Notes: generated by a model not told the origin, from the letters alone. A stretch of 64,000 nucleotides of DNA from Calliopum simillimum (GCA_951812925.1 OX638369.1:58046228-58110227); one strand, 5' to 3'. Counted from the first letter of the stretch, positions 33,433-43,014 are shown. A program made the numbers and translations.

Positions 33433-35229
33433 TATAAAGTTTTTTGAATTGAAATAAAGTGTAAAAAATTTTTTTTTGTGTTTATAACGCCTACTAACGC
33501 TAGAGCCACCAGCCGTCTTCAGGCGGACGTATGCAGTGCGTTAAAAAAAATCGTCAGTTATTTTAAATTGAAGTATTGATCTAATGTGAATGTAATATTA
33601 CTTTTACATCTGAAGCTGCACGTTCTTTTGCCGTTGAAGCGGCTACTTTTAAAACACCTGTAGGTAAGCATAATAGTGTCGAAGAAGAAAGCAGTGTTCC
33701 AACTACCAGTCGATCGCGGAAAGTAGCACGAATAGCTGCAGTTGAAGATTTCCAGGGAGAACTAGAACTGCCCTCATTAAGCTATTTCCAAGGTGACATT
33801 GCACAGATTAGTAACAAAATGACTGAACTTGAAAAATTTATCTGGCGAAAAATAAACCTTCAAATTCATGTCGGCAAGATGGCGTTCCAGAAACCGGACC
33901 TTAAAGATTTTCGAAATTAAAATCACCATACGATTGCTTTGCATACTTTGTTAATGAGGAATTGAGAGAGCTAATTTCTTTTGAAAGCAATCTTTATGCA
34001 CGGCAGAAAAAAATTAACTCGACATTCTCCTGCACATCACATTTTTTTTACATTTTGCTGACAGTTCTAAACGCCCATATTCGTCCTATAATCAAATATA
34101 TGAATGCCCGATTTTTATCGGTTCCAATGATGCAACGTTTGAGTATTGACGAGCAAATGTGTGGAGCCAAAATGTCAAAAACAAATATAGAACAGTACAT
34201 GCCGAATAAGAACCATAAGTGGGGGTTCAAGATTTTCTCTCTTTGGCGATACAAAGGGTTTCTCATACAATTTTGAAGTATTCACTGGTGCTGCCGATAA
34301 CGTCATTCAAGAAGGAACGCCTGATTTGGGAGCTGCTTCGAATGTTGTTATCCGTGTGTATCGTCACATACCAGACTTTCGGAACCACATTGCATATTTT
34401 GACAATTATTTTACGTCCCTTGGGCTTTTGGCAACCGAGAGCGGAACTGTAAATTGTCTACTGAGGAGCAGCAGGTGAAAAATAAAGTTCGTCGAGGGTG
34501 CTCAGAAAAAAATATGTTGCCACCGCATTCGGTATCTATTGACAGTTCATTGGAAATACAACAAAGGCGTTCGATTGGTTTCAACATATCGAGCCCTAAC
34601 CGCAACAGTAGCGTATGCGACAAAAAGCAAATTTTACAGGAGAGAGTTTTTTTCATTTTTTTTCGAACATGCATGGCGGATTTTTTTAAAACGTTAAATG
34701 TAGTCTATATTAGACCTCATATAAATAATGGACGCGTTTTTAAATTGATTTTGTGCATATTTCACTCATTTATGGCGCATACGACATTTTCGCAGTCACT
34801 CTTGGTGAAGATTGAAATTAAAATGTGGCGCATACGTTTTTTGAAATTACATGGTTTTGCCTTTGAAGAATACATTTATTACATTTATTTAAAACGAATT
34901 TTGTAACAATTTCAGCGGTTGAAATTGTACCAACCCACAAAAACGGTCAGATTGACTGTAATATGGTTAATTCACAGTACTATTAAGCATTAAAAACTTA
35001 CAAAATATCACACACACACATCGTTTGAACTTGGTTTTACTCCGATGTAGTCCCACTCCAGGTCTTTTTTTGCAAAGTTGTTCATAGAGGTCCAAATATA
35101 CAGAAAAAGTTTTTTTTTTTAAATCGGTCAACGAGCTAATCGATTTTCCGAGTCGAATTCAGGTTACCAAATGTTCTTCACATTGTTTCTGCATTAAACA
35201 AAACAGTTCGACAAAAACTAACTAAAACC

Positions 35230-36040
35230 TGGGTGTGCAGTTAGTTTTCTGTTTATTTGTAGATTCAAAAATAGATTCAAAAATATTATTTTTGAATGTT
35301 TTAACTGATCGCGTTAACGAGATATTGTATTTTTATCAACTTTTTTTGAAATTTTTTGTTAAAAATAAATTAACTTTCACGTTTTTTTTAGAAAATTAGC
35401 AACGGACGAAAACAAGAAAAACCATTTTCAATGTAAATTTTGATGCTGAATCCGAATCTGGTTTTAAAATTGCTATATCTAAAATGGTTTGAGAGAAATC
35501 CTAGCCTAAAGACTAATTTTCCATCCATTTTGTGAAAAGTAGAATACATTTTTTTTTATTCTTTTGAGGTTATATAATATAACAAGGAAATCTTTAGCCA
35601 TAAAATCTTAAAAAACAACTTAAAGCCCTATTATTTTACTTCAAAACCCAGCTTAAATTATATCGATATATTTTTTCTTCTTCGAATTATTCTAACCTGA
35701 AAAGGTGAAAAATGGAAAAATCCACGTTTTTTTTTTGATATTTCAGCTTACGATATTTCTATGACAAAAAAAGATATCGACATAATTCAAACTGTTTTTC
35801 AAAGAAAAGGACTGGGGCTTCAAGCTTCATTTTCAATCCTTCGAGATAACTTTTACAACGACCCTCTTCAAAAAATTTCGTCGAATTATCTAAGTTTTCC
35901 CGTGAATAATATTTCCCCGGACACACAAGCATCCATCCAAACAGACGGACATGGCTATACCGACTTAAAAAGTGATTCTGACGAGGAATATATACATATA
36001 TATACTTTTCCATACCTGCCACGTCTCCTTCTCTGGTTTT
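35230..36040. repeat. Interspersed repeat block within the TA element
   Basis: Contains gatcgcgttaacgagatatt, tgatgctgaatccgaatctg, aacctgaaaaggtgaaaaat and the block catggctataccgacttaaa. The order is inverted relative to 21836-22300. The words tgatgctaaatccgaat and gagatatcctaacctgaaa are shared with the fold-back C arms. Confidence 0.55.
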
Positions 36041-36107
36041 TGAGGTGCTTACGTTATTTTTGCGGTCAACAAAAAAACATATGTGGCTCTTACGACATAA
36101 TGGATAG
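35805..36107. repeat. Left copy of the long direct repeat flanking the retrotransposon
   Basis: Begins aaaaggactggggcttcaag and ends acataatggatag exactly where the retrotransposon tail starts. The right copy is at 41454-41648. The first part (35805-35986) is identical in both as far as I can read. The left copy has about 107 extra bases (35987-36094) missing from the right copy. Confidence 0.85.
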
Positions 36108-36263
36108 ATTAGATTAGATTAGAGTGGTGGCTTAGTAAAACGATGCTAAGCCTAAGTAGCACTGTTAGTGCCGTTTTAATACCACATAAGTGATCGGCTG
36201 GATGGTAGGAGGGGTTGTCATGGCCTGGATTAGATATCCTTTAAAGCAAACTGTAAAAAGTAT

Positions 36264-39200
36264 TTAAATCCATTTGGTTCTATTAATGTATTTGAGCAGG
36301 GAGCCAATCTCAATATCGGCGAGTTCACTCAAATCGTTGAAAAAGGGTTTTCCTAGAGATTTAAGCCTGGCTCTAGCTAGAGCAGGACAGTTGCATAGAA
36401 AGTGCTCGAGAGATTCCTTCTCGTTGCCATCCAAGCAACTTCGACAGAAAGAATTATAGGGGATACCTAGTCTTTCGGCATGCTTGCCGATGGCCCAGTG
36501 CCCAGTGCAGACTGCAGCAATTCTTGCAATATCAGTACGATTTCTGGATAGCAGGTCTGATGTTTTTGATTTGTTAAATGAAGGCCACATTGCTCTGGAG
36601 ATCCTGCATGTTTCTAGAGCTTTCCATCTAACATTCGCTTCGGTGAGGAAATGCGAGAAAATTCCTTTCTTCACCACACCTATCGGAGTGCATACACACT
36701 CAGAATGTGTCCCGCTTAGAGAGGAGCCAAGTCTAGCTAGTTCATCAGCTTTTTCGTTACCTTCAATGTTCCTATGACCTGGAACCCAGACGAGAGTAAG
36801 TTCAGATTGACGCCCTAGTTCGATTAAATTTTTTCTGCATTCCTCAACCAGTTTTGATTTTATTGTTACGGAGTTCAGCGCCTTGATAGCGGCCTGACTG
36901 TCAGAAAAGATCGCTACTTGTCTAAGGCTGAGGTTTGTGGTCTCTACTAGCCTGCAGGCATTGAGAATCGCGTAAACTTCCGCCTGAAAGACGCTAGCTG
37001 AATTAGGTAAGCTAAAAGATTGAGATATATTGAGGTCTTTTGAAAATACACCCGCACCCACGCCACAGTCCATTTTCGAACCATCAGTGTATATGGTGGT
37101 TGCGAAATTAAGGCTAGGCGTACTGTCTTCCCATAGGTTTCTTTCTGGAAACCACACACCAAAATTTTTCTCGAAATTTAGTATGGGGCAGATGTAATCT
37201 GTGTGGGAGTTAGAGAGTTCAACTGGTAGTGTATCAAGGATGGAGCTGTGACCATACGTCTTATGCATCCAGCAACCGGCTTCTCTGAGCCTAATCGCAC
37301 TACATGAGGCAGTGGCTTTAATAAATGTGGTTGGAGGGAGCAGATGAAGCAGAACATTGAGAGCTGCGGTTGGGCAAGATCTCAGTGCTCCCGTAACACC
37401 AACACATGCGGTCCTCTGTACTCTCTCCAGTTTCGTTTGATTATACCCCTTATTGGTGGCTGGCCACCAAACTAAAGAGCCGTAAGTGAGGATTGGACGT
37501 ATTACGGCTTTATACATCCATAGTACCATTCTTGGTTGAAGTCCCCATTTTTTGCTGAAGGTTTTTTTACATGCATAAAAGGCTATACAGGCTTTCTTGC
37601 ATCTTTGTTCTATGTTATATTTCCAATTTAGCTTCGGATCAAGAAAGACTCCAAGATATTTCGCCGAAATGGAAAGTGGTAGAGGTTGTCCTTTCAATCG
37701 AGGAAGGTTAAAGTTAGGTATTTTGGTTTTTGTAGTGAAGAGCATGAGGTCAGTTTTGGCTGGGTTAACCCCAAGGCCACATTCTGTGGCCCATGAACAT
37801 AGCTCAGCCAGAGCTCTTTCCATGATGTTACTGATCACGTCAAGATACGGACCTGATACCAGCAGCACTACATCATCCGCATACGCAACTACCTTCACAC
37901 CATTTTTATTAAGCTGTTGTAGCACCGTGTTGAAAACTATAAGCCAAAGCAGAGGTGAGAGTACACCGCCCTGAGGTGTACCCCTTTTTACTGATTTGGC
38001 CATGTAACTTCCGCCCATACTCGCTTGAATGATCCTAGATTCAAGCATGGATGCTATCCAGTTGATGAAGCAGTGCTCTACCCCTAGCCCGATGAGGGCA
38101 TTTTTGATAGCATCAGTGCGAACGTTGTTAAAAGCGCCTTCAATGTCTAGAAAGGCCGCAAGTGTGAATTGTCTAAAGTGAAGGGATCTCTCAATCGTGC
38201 GTGTTACCTCGTGAAGAGCAGTTTCAGTAGATCTTCCCTTGAGGTATGCATGCTGTGTGGTAAAGGTAAAGGGACTAACTAAGGTCTCCCTAATATAAAT
38301 ATCTAGAATTCTTTCTAGTGTCTTAAGGACAAAGGATGACAAACTGATTGGCCTAAAATCCTTTACTGATTCATGACCACTTCTGCCCACCTTTGGGATA
38401 AAGATAACCCTAACTTTCCTCCAACTTGAAGGAATGTGGTTAAAAGTTATGCTTGCTACAAATATTTTTTCAAGCCATGGGCTCACTACTTTTTGTAGTT
38501 TTTGCAGCATTATTGGTGTGATGCCGTCCGGCCCTGGTGATTTATATGGTGAAAAGCTATTTAATGACCAAAGGATTCTGTCTTTAGTAATTATTGAGCT
38601 AAGAATATCTGCCGAAGGACTCTCAGTACGATAGGTACCAATAGGTGAGCTTCCTATGTCCTCACAGCCAGGAAAGTGAGTAAGGATTAAAAGTTCTAGC
38701 GCTTCGTGCGTAGATTCTGTCCATGACCCATCTGGTTTCTTTACAAAGGATGGACACGAGTGGTCCTTAGAGAGGATTCTGCCTAGCTTGGCAGAGTCCT
38801 TGATGTTATCTATAGATTCACAGAAAGTTTCCCAGGATTGATTTTTAGCATCCCTGATAGCTTTTTTGTACTTTTTAAGGCAATCTTTATAGGGTTGCCA
38901 TAGTTTTTGCTGATGGCATTGGTTAAAGATTTTTCTTGTAGCCTTTCTAAGGTCACTTAAATCTTTGTTCCACCAGTGTGGGTAATTTTTTCTACGACGA
39001 GTTATGGGGCAAGAGGCTCTATAGGCTACCTGCATGGCATTTTCTAAGGAGTTAACGTGTCCCTCTAGCTCGTCTGCAGTATTTAAGGTGTGTGGCGATT
39101 TCCTGAGCTTAGATTTGACTATTTTTTCAAATAGGGCCCAGTTGGTATTTCGAATATTTCTGAAAGGTGGAGGTGACTCTACAGTAAAATTTATATTGAA

Positions 39201-39887
39201 AAGTATCCACCTATGATCTGAGAAGGAGTTTTTGGTTAAGACTTTCCAATTTTCAACCCTTACGTCTGTATTTGTTGATAAAAGTGTAACATCTAGGACC
39301 TCCTCCCAACCCGCAAAATTTTCCGAACTTGGAAAGACAAAGGTTGGAGTATTACCAGTGTTACATAAAGACATGTTAGAATTAATGATAAAGTCGAAAA
39401 AAGACTCACCTCGTTCATTCGTTTCAGAGCTGCCCCAAAGCGTGTGTCTTGCATTGGCATCGCAGCCTATTAGTAAGTTGGTGTTTGTGGTTGTCTGCGC
39501 AACAAGCGTATGTACCTCCTCTGGCGGCGAAGCTCGATCATGTGCACAGTATGCTGAAGCAATGAGAAGCTTTGCCCCATCTGTGTTTTCGATCTTAATA
39601 ACTGTAAGATCAGAAGAGCTAAGGTTTGGGCAAAGGAAGGCTTTAATATGTTTTTTAGTAATGATACACGATCTAGGTTTACCATTCACTCGTTTGTAAA
39701 AGATGTTAAAATTTTTATCGCCAAGTCCTTTGATGGTCGAGCCAGAGACCCAGGGTTCTTGGACGATGCCGATGTCTACATTTTCTTCACTGAGAAAAAT
39801 GGAAAGGTTATCCGAGGCGCACTTCGAGTGCCTCAAATTAATTTGGACGATCTTCAACATCCGTACAAGAAGAAGGCTTCTTCTCAC
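36264..39887 (-). CDS. ORF2: endonuclease, reverse transcriptase, RNase H
   Basis: The 1207-residue polyprotein nicks target DNA, copies its RNA and removes template RNA. AP-endonuclease (about residues 10-235): VQINLRHSK, IGIVQEPW, LLIGCDANARHTLWG, EVLDVTLLS, FSDHRW. RT (about 490-755): VIFIPKVG, DFRPISLSS, AFLDIEGAFNNV, RGTPQGGVLSPLLW, VVAYADDVVLL (catalytic YADD at 669-672), KYLGVFLD. RNase H (about 930-1055): TIYTDGSKMDCGVG (Asp), FQAEVYAIL (Glu), IFSDSQAAI (Asp), LVWVPGHRNIEGNEKADELA (His, Asp). A C-terminal region has TGHWAIGKHAERLG and FCRSC-x12-HFLCNC, a Cys/His motif. No stops or frameshifts. The frame overlaps the end of ORF1 by 50 nt, or 23 nt if the second Met (MLKIVQINLRH, 39860) is the real start. 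All catalytic residues appear present. Confidence 0.95.
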   Translation of the reverse strand: MRRSLLLVRMLKIVQINLRHSKCASDNLSIFLSEENVDIGIVQEPWVSGSTIKGLGDKNFNIFYKRVNGKPRSCIITKKHIKAFLCPNLSSSDLTVIKIENTDGAKLLIASAYCAHDRASPPEEVHTLVAQTTTNTNLLIGCDANARHTLWGSSETNERGESFFDFIINSNMSLCNTGNTPTFVFPSSENFAGWEEVLDVTLLSTNTDVRVENWKVLTKNSFSDHRWILFNINFTVESPPPFRNIRNTNWALFEKIVKSKLRKSPHTLNTADELEGHVNSLENAMQVAYRASCPITRRRKNYPHWWNKDLSDLRKATRKIFNQCHQQKLWQPYKDCLKKYKKAIRDAKNQSWETFCESIDNIKDSAKLGRILSKDHSCPSFVKKPDGSWTESTHEALELLILTHFPGCEDIGSSPIGTYRTESPSADILSSIITKDRILWSLNSFSPYKSPGPDGITPIMLQKLQKVVSPWLEKIFVASITFNHIPSSWRKVRVIFIPKVGRSGHESVKDFRPISLSSFVLKTLERILDIYIRETLVSPFTFTTQHAYLKGRSTETALHEVTRTIERSLHFRQFTLAAFLDIEGAFNNVRTDAIKNALIGLGVEHCFINWIASMLESRIIQASMGGSYMAKSVKRGTPQGGVLSPLLWLIVFNTVLQQLNKNGVKVVAYADDVVLLVSGPYLDVISNIMERALAELCSWATECGLGVNPAKTDLMLFTTKTKIPNFNLPRLKGQPLPLSISAKYLGVFLDPKLNWKYNIEQRCKKACIAFYACKKTFSKKWGLQPRMVLWMYKAVIRPILTYGSLVWWPATNKGYNQTKLERVQRTACVGVTGALRSCPTAALNVLLHLLPPTTFIKATASCSAIRLREAGCWMHKTYGHSSILDTLPVELSNSHTDYICPILNFEKNFGVWFPERNLWEDSTPSLNFATTIYTDGSKMDCGVGAGVFSKDLNISQSFSLPNSASVFQAEVYAILNACRLVETTNLSLRQVAIFSDSQAAIKALNSVTIKSKLVEECRKNLIELGRQSELTLVWVPGHRNIEGNEKADELARLGSSLSGTHSECVCTPIGVVKKGIFSHFLTEANVRWKALETCRISRAMWPSFNKSKTSDLLSRNRTDIARIAAVCTGHWAIGKHAERLGIPYNSFCRSCLDGNEKESLEHFLCNCPALARARLKSLGKPFFNDLSELADIEIGSLLKYINRTKWI

Positions 39888-41013
39888 CGATGTTTAAGAC
39901 GTCCAGCAGCTTGTTGGCGTCATCAACCTCATCGGTGTCATCCTCAGTTGTTGAAGGGCGAAAAATTTTTAATTTGGCGAATCTTACGCCAAATCGAAGC
40001 CTGTAGTCCAGCTTTTCAAGCGCTTCTAGGCACTCATCGTTTATGAGGAGCAGGACGGATGTGCTGTTGCCCTGCGGCGTTTCGTTCTTGATTACAGACC
40101 AATCGTTCATTGGCACTCCCGGGTTTTGGATGCGAAGACACTGTAACATCTTTACATTGTCAATCGCCATCTGGGGTAACCAAATACGAGCCCGAGGTCT
40201 CCTAGGAATTTCCCTCGCTGGGATAAGTTTAATCTTTAAACCGTCCCATGCGTTACTAATCTTAGCGACGCAATTGCTTAGGAAACTCTTGGAGAACTCG
40301 TCCTCACACTTGATTATCCTACACCCGTGGAGAGTGACAGAACTGTCAAAACATGGCAATGGAACACCTTCTTTGCTTAGAAGATGATCCATTACCATTT
40401 CAGACAGCTTGGCCTCAATTTCGGTCCACTTCTCAAGAACCTTTTTACCGTTTCGGGACAGCTCATCGATCAGAGCCATCTGCAGGCTGTCTCTGGCCAC
40501 CTCGCTGAATGGCTTGTTCAAGGATTTTTTTAAAGGTTGCAAGGCTACACTCTTGGAGTGCTGCTTGCTCCTTTTCGCTTCGACCAGGGATTCGTCAGTC
40601 GACCTGTTTCTTTTCGAAGATTCACTTTTGGTATGTACTGCGACTGTGGCCTGGTATAGCTTATACTCTTCGACCACAGCTTGAAATCTTTTTTCATCCT
40701 CATGGTCACGATCGTGTACGGTACCATTAGCTGCATTCTTAGCAATCTTGCTCAGCATGAACAGCGCTTTATTGTACCTCGACCTCATGACCGCGGACGT
40801 AGATTTTTGTTTATTAAATTTTTTGCTTGCATCGCCTTGTCCTGCGAATAAGCCCTTGGATGTCGATGGTGTAGGATTAGGAGTACTACGGCTGGTACTC
40901 TGTGGGACTGCAATTACTGTCTCCTGGCTGGAGGCAAGTAATTCGTCCTCTGACGCTGTTCCCAGTAAAATCCCGGGATTTGAGTTTGGGGGCTCAATAC
41001 CCTTTTCCGCCAT
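39838..41013 (-). CDS. ORF1: RNA-binding/gag-like protein of the retrotransposon
   Basis: 391 residues beginning MAEKGIEPPNSNPG. The N-terminal third is Ser/Thr/Pro-rich (SRSTPNPTPSTSKG). A basic middle part follows (SSKRNRSTDESLVEAKRSKQ). The C-terminal part (about residues 255-355) has RPRARIWLPQ, NPGVPMNDWSVIKNETPQG and LLINDECLEALEKLDYRLRF, which resembles the DUF4780-type domain of ORF1 proteins in LOA-like elements. This is from memory. No CCHC zinc knuckle is visible, unlike Jockey and I ORF1. The acidic C-terminus (EDDTDEVDD) overlaps the ORF2 start. Probably the nucleic-acid chaperone that forms the RNP with ORF2. The frame is intact, matching ORF2. Confidence 0.85.
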   Translation of the reverse strand: MAEKGIEPPNSNPGILLGTASEDELLASSQETVIAVPQSTSRSTPNPTPSTSKGLFAGQGDASKKFNKQKSTSAVMRSRYNKALFMLSKIAKNAANGTVHDRDHEDEKRFQAVVEEYKLYQATVAVHTKSESSKRNRSTDESLVEAKRSKQHSKSVALQPLKKSLNKPFSEVARDSLQMALIDELSRNGKKVLEKWTEIEAKLSEMVMDHLLSKEGVPLPCFDSSVTLHGCRIIKCEDEFSKSFLSNCVAKISNAWDGLKIKLIPAREIPRRPRARIWLPQMAIDNVKMLQCLRIQNPGVPMNDWSVIKNETPQGNSTSVLLLINDECLEALEKLDYRLRFGVRFAKLKIFRPSTTEDDTDEVDDANKLLDVLNIGEKKPSSCTDVEDRPN

Positions 41014-41453
41014 ACCAAAGCTTGTTTTTTCCTCAGAAAACTTTTATTTGTAAACTTAAAAACAAAAGAAGAAAGGAGGGAAGATCTAGTACGGCATGTA
41101 TAAAAAATAAAAGGAAAAAAAAAAAAAAAACCCACTGAAGAAGAAGAAAATTTTCCTCTTGCTACTATCTACTGGTAAAGAAGAAGAAAATATTCTTCAT
41201 CTGTCTGCCAGTGGGGTATAAAAAGAAATAAAAATCAAAAAAAAAAATAATAATAATCGTGGCCGTATACAATTGGCGCACTCTAGAAAATTATTTTTAA
41301 AGATTTTTATTTTTGATGCTTTCCAACACTGTTTTTGTTAGTCTTAAAACAAAAGAAAGTGGGAACAAAAAGAAATTGCAAAAACCACTTGCCGGCTGCC
41401 AGCGGAGTCTCATGCAATGTTATGATTATTGAAAATAAATTAATGCACAAAAA
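41014..41453 (-). promoter_or_regulatory. Retrotransposon 5' UTR with a hairpin-forming tract
   Basis: Non-coding leader of the retrotransposon. An imperfect inverted pair, cccactgaagaagaagaaaa (41131) with tcttcatctgtctgccagtg near 41190-41213, brackets a gaagaagaaaat duplication. Internal promoters of such elements lie in this part, but no motif is clear enough to name. The 5' limit is set by the start of the right direct-repeat copy. Confidence 0.5.
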
Positions 41454-41648
41454 AAAAGGACTGGGGCTTCAAGCTTCATTTTCAATCCTTCGAGATAACT
41501 TTTACAACGACCCTCTTCAAAAAATTTCGTCGAATTATCTAAGTTTTCCCGTGAATAATATTTCCCCGGACACACAAGCATCCATCCAAACAGACGGACA
41601 TGGCTATACCGACTTAAAAAGTGATTCTGACGAGGACATAATGGATAG
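41454..41648. repeat. Right copy of the long direct repeat
   Basis: aaaaggactggggcttcaag to gtgattctgacgagg, identical to 35805-35986, then directly acataatggatag, identical to 36095-36107. About 107 bases between these two parts in the left copy are absent here. Followed by the remaining right part of the TA element. Confidence 0.85.
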
Positions 41649-42669
41649 TGCGATATCTTTGTTAATACACAAAATTCAGTTTTAATATTTGGCATATAGA
41701 TGAGAATGACATTTTAGAACATATTTGCATCAAAAAAAAAAATTTCGAAAAAATGTCGCATACGCTTCTGTTGCGGCTAGGGCTCGATATGCTGGAGTTC
41801 AGCCATTTATCTCAAATACTCCAAGTGGCGTTTCAACCAAAATCACGACGTAGGAACCGCACTACAAAGCTATATGAAGATGTGAGCTGTCCAAACATTG
41901 TCAAAGGATATAATCGGCACATGGGCGGAGTCGATCTAATGGACAGTTTGATTGGTCGTTACGTAATTTGGACGAAAATAGGCAAATGGATACCTCGTCT
42001 ATTTCACCTCATACTTGACTTGGCAATGATAAATGCTTATGTTTGATACCATCGAATAAATAGCGAGAAACATCAGGGTATTGAACTTCCACGGTTCCGT
42101 GAAGAACTCTCTTGCTGATTACCGATAAAAAGAAGGTCAGCCGACCATCTAATGATCCAAAACCAGCTCAAGAAACACCTAAGACTAAGATGCTATACTG
42201 CCACCACCTAATATTAGATATGATGGTTTCCATCACATCTGTTGCGGATAAAAGTAAGAAAAGACAATGTCGCAACAAGCCCTGCAAATTTGAAACTCAA
42301 GTATATTGCGAAAAATGCCAAATACCGCTATGTATGTCCAGCAAAAGGTCATGCTTCATAGAATTCCATACTTTATAAAAATTCAATACTTCATACTACT
42401 TATGTAATTACATTTTTGAATCCTATGTTCATATCATTTGATTGTCTTACTTTTAATTTTTGTGAATACTTAAACAGAATCAACCATAATACTTGTTTTA
42501 TTTTTACACATATGTACAAAACATTTTTTTTACGCTTCTGCATGAGACCGCTTGCAGGCGGTGCACCTATTTTTGGGGTTGCAAGGTCACGCCGGCACTT
42601 GGTAAAATATGGCCAAAATTTTGTCTAAAAAGTAGTTTTAATTCAAAAAATCTTCTATGCATTAAAGGG

Positions 42670-42673
42670 TTAA
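42670..42673. repeat. Candidate right TTAA end of piggyBac 2
   Basis: On the minus strand TTAACCCTTTAATGCATAG reads inward. Compare TTAAACCTCTAGTGCATATG at 32043. The subterminal palindrome CCGCTTGCAGGCGGT lies at about 42549-42563. The TTAA site fits piggyBac target choice. Confidence 0.5.
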
Positions 42674-42691
42674 GCATAGATCAGGGAATTA

Positions 42692-42917
42692 ATAGCCGTA
42701 TCATGTATGACGAACGAATCGTTTTACTGATTTTCAACTGCTTATATCCTCCAAGTAAACAGATGATTTGAAGTTTATGCTTACAAACCTTATTCTTGGA
42801 ACTAAAATGAACGCTTAGGTTATAGTAAGTTCTTAATAAAAAGTTTTAATAAGTTGATATTAATGAGTGAAAATCAGTCACTTTATTCGTTCGTCATACA
42901 TGATAAGGCTATAAATG
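42692..42917. repeat. Small TIR element / hairpin
   Basis: atagccgtatcatgtatgac and gaacgaatcg..actgattttca are inverted at 42868-42912 (tgaaaatcagt..attcgttcg, tcatacatgataaggctata). Arms are about 45 bp and the total is about 220 bp, a MITE-like structure. Confidence 0.65.
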
Positions 42918-42918
42918 T

Positions 42919-42946
42919 TTTTTTTTTTTTTTTTTTTTTTTTTTTT
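42919..42946. repeat. Poly-T tract
   Basis: Uninterrupted run of T of about 28 bases, which could be the reverse-complement poly(A) of a retroposed fragment. No such fragment was recognised next to it. Confidence 0.6.
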
Positions 42947-43014
42947 GGCCAAAATTTTGTCATTTATTATTGAAAATCCCTATTTCAAATAAATAAATAG
43001 AAAACTTGTAAGGA

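Larger units (their letters stand above)
32043..33544. mobile_element. piggyBac-type ends (TTAA) enclosing a mariner relic
   Basis: TTAA at 32043-32046 is followed by acctctagtgcatatgaccg and cctacaggcg. TTAA at 33541-33544, read inward on the other strand, is followed by cgcactgcatacgtccgcct and gaagacgg. The shared core TGCATAyGnCCGCCT suggests a TIR pair with a palindromic subterminal CCGCCT..AGGCG. Alternatively the left end pairs with the TTAA at 42670-42673 (TTAACCCTTTAATGCATAG), which would enclose the whole piggyBac gene. The sequence does not decide between these. Confidence 0.45.
36108..41453 (-). mobile_element. Non-LTR retrotransposon, full-length, two intact ORFs (LOA/I-like)
   Basis: About 5.3 kb, minus strand. 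5' UTR of about 440 bases (41453-41014), ORF1 (41013-39838), ORF2 (39887-36264), then a short 3' UTR (36263-36123). The 3' end is a short repeat tail read on the minus strand as ctaatctaatctaatct in place of poly(A). ORF order, overlap, an AP endonuclease, an RT, an RNase H and a repeat-type tail fit the I superfamily, probably LOA/Bilbo-like. The clade is inference; a tree of the RT would decide. Both ORFs are uninterrupted, so this is the youngest mobile copy in the window. Confidence 0.85.
34589..41787. mobile_element. TA-flanked TIR element inside the piggyBac gene
   Basis: Ends: TCGAGCCCTAACCGCAACAG (34589) continuing agtagcgtatgcgaca, and its inverse tgtcgcatacgcttctgttg..ctagggctcga closing at 41787, with only about 3 differences over about 34 bp. 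TA flanks both sides (34587-34588 and 41788-41789). Joining the flanks at one TA gives an uninterrupted piggyBac frame (VSTY then AGVQP). The motif GGCGCATACG recurs subterminally at about 34775 and 34825. Interior: no transposase recognised, and a block at about 35230-36000 of the repeat family also found at 22000-22300. Without the retrotransposon and one copy of its target repeat, the element is about 1.6 kb. Confidence 0.75.
33600..42378 (+). pseudogene. piggyBac-like transposase 2, split by a nested insertion
   Basis: Piece 1 runs 33600-34588, piece 2 from 41788 to 42378. Piece 1 has SFAVEAATFKTPVGKHNS near the start, then ELEKFIWRKI, RLSIDEQMCGAKMSKTNIEQ (first Asp), GFKIFSL, GAASNVVIRV and HIAYFDNYFTSLGLL (second Asp), and ends within GVRLVSTY. 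Piece 2 resumes AGVQPFISNTPSGVSTK, then a frame change, SCPNIVKGYN, RHMGGVDLMDSLIGRY (third Asp), KWIPRLFHLILDL and finally KRQCRNKPCKFETQVYC, the cysteine-rich C-terminal domain, ending at 42378. Several frameshifts and stops are present (about 33920, 34270, 34440-34480, 41838, 42045, 42115). It differs clearly in sequence from the piggyBac at 5213-7112, so these are two lineages. The intact start was not found. Confidence 0.85.

Noticed and set aside
34454..34906. 150-codon plus-strand frame
   Set aside because: Begins in piggyBac in the wrong frame and runs across the insertion junction into non-coding element sequence.
36274..39897. Plus-strand frames within the retrotransposon (up to 155 codons)
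   Set aside because: Shadows of ORF2 and ORF1, which have full domain sets.
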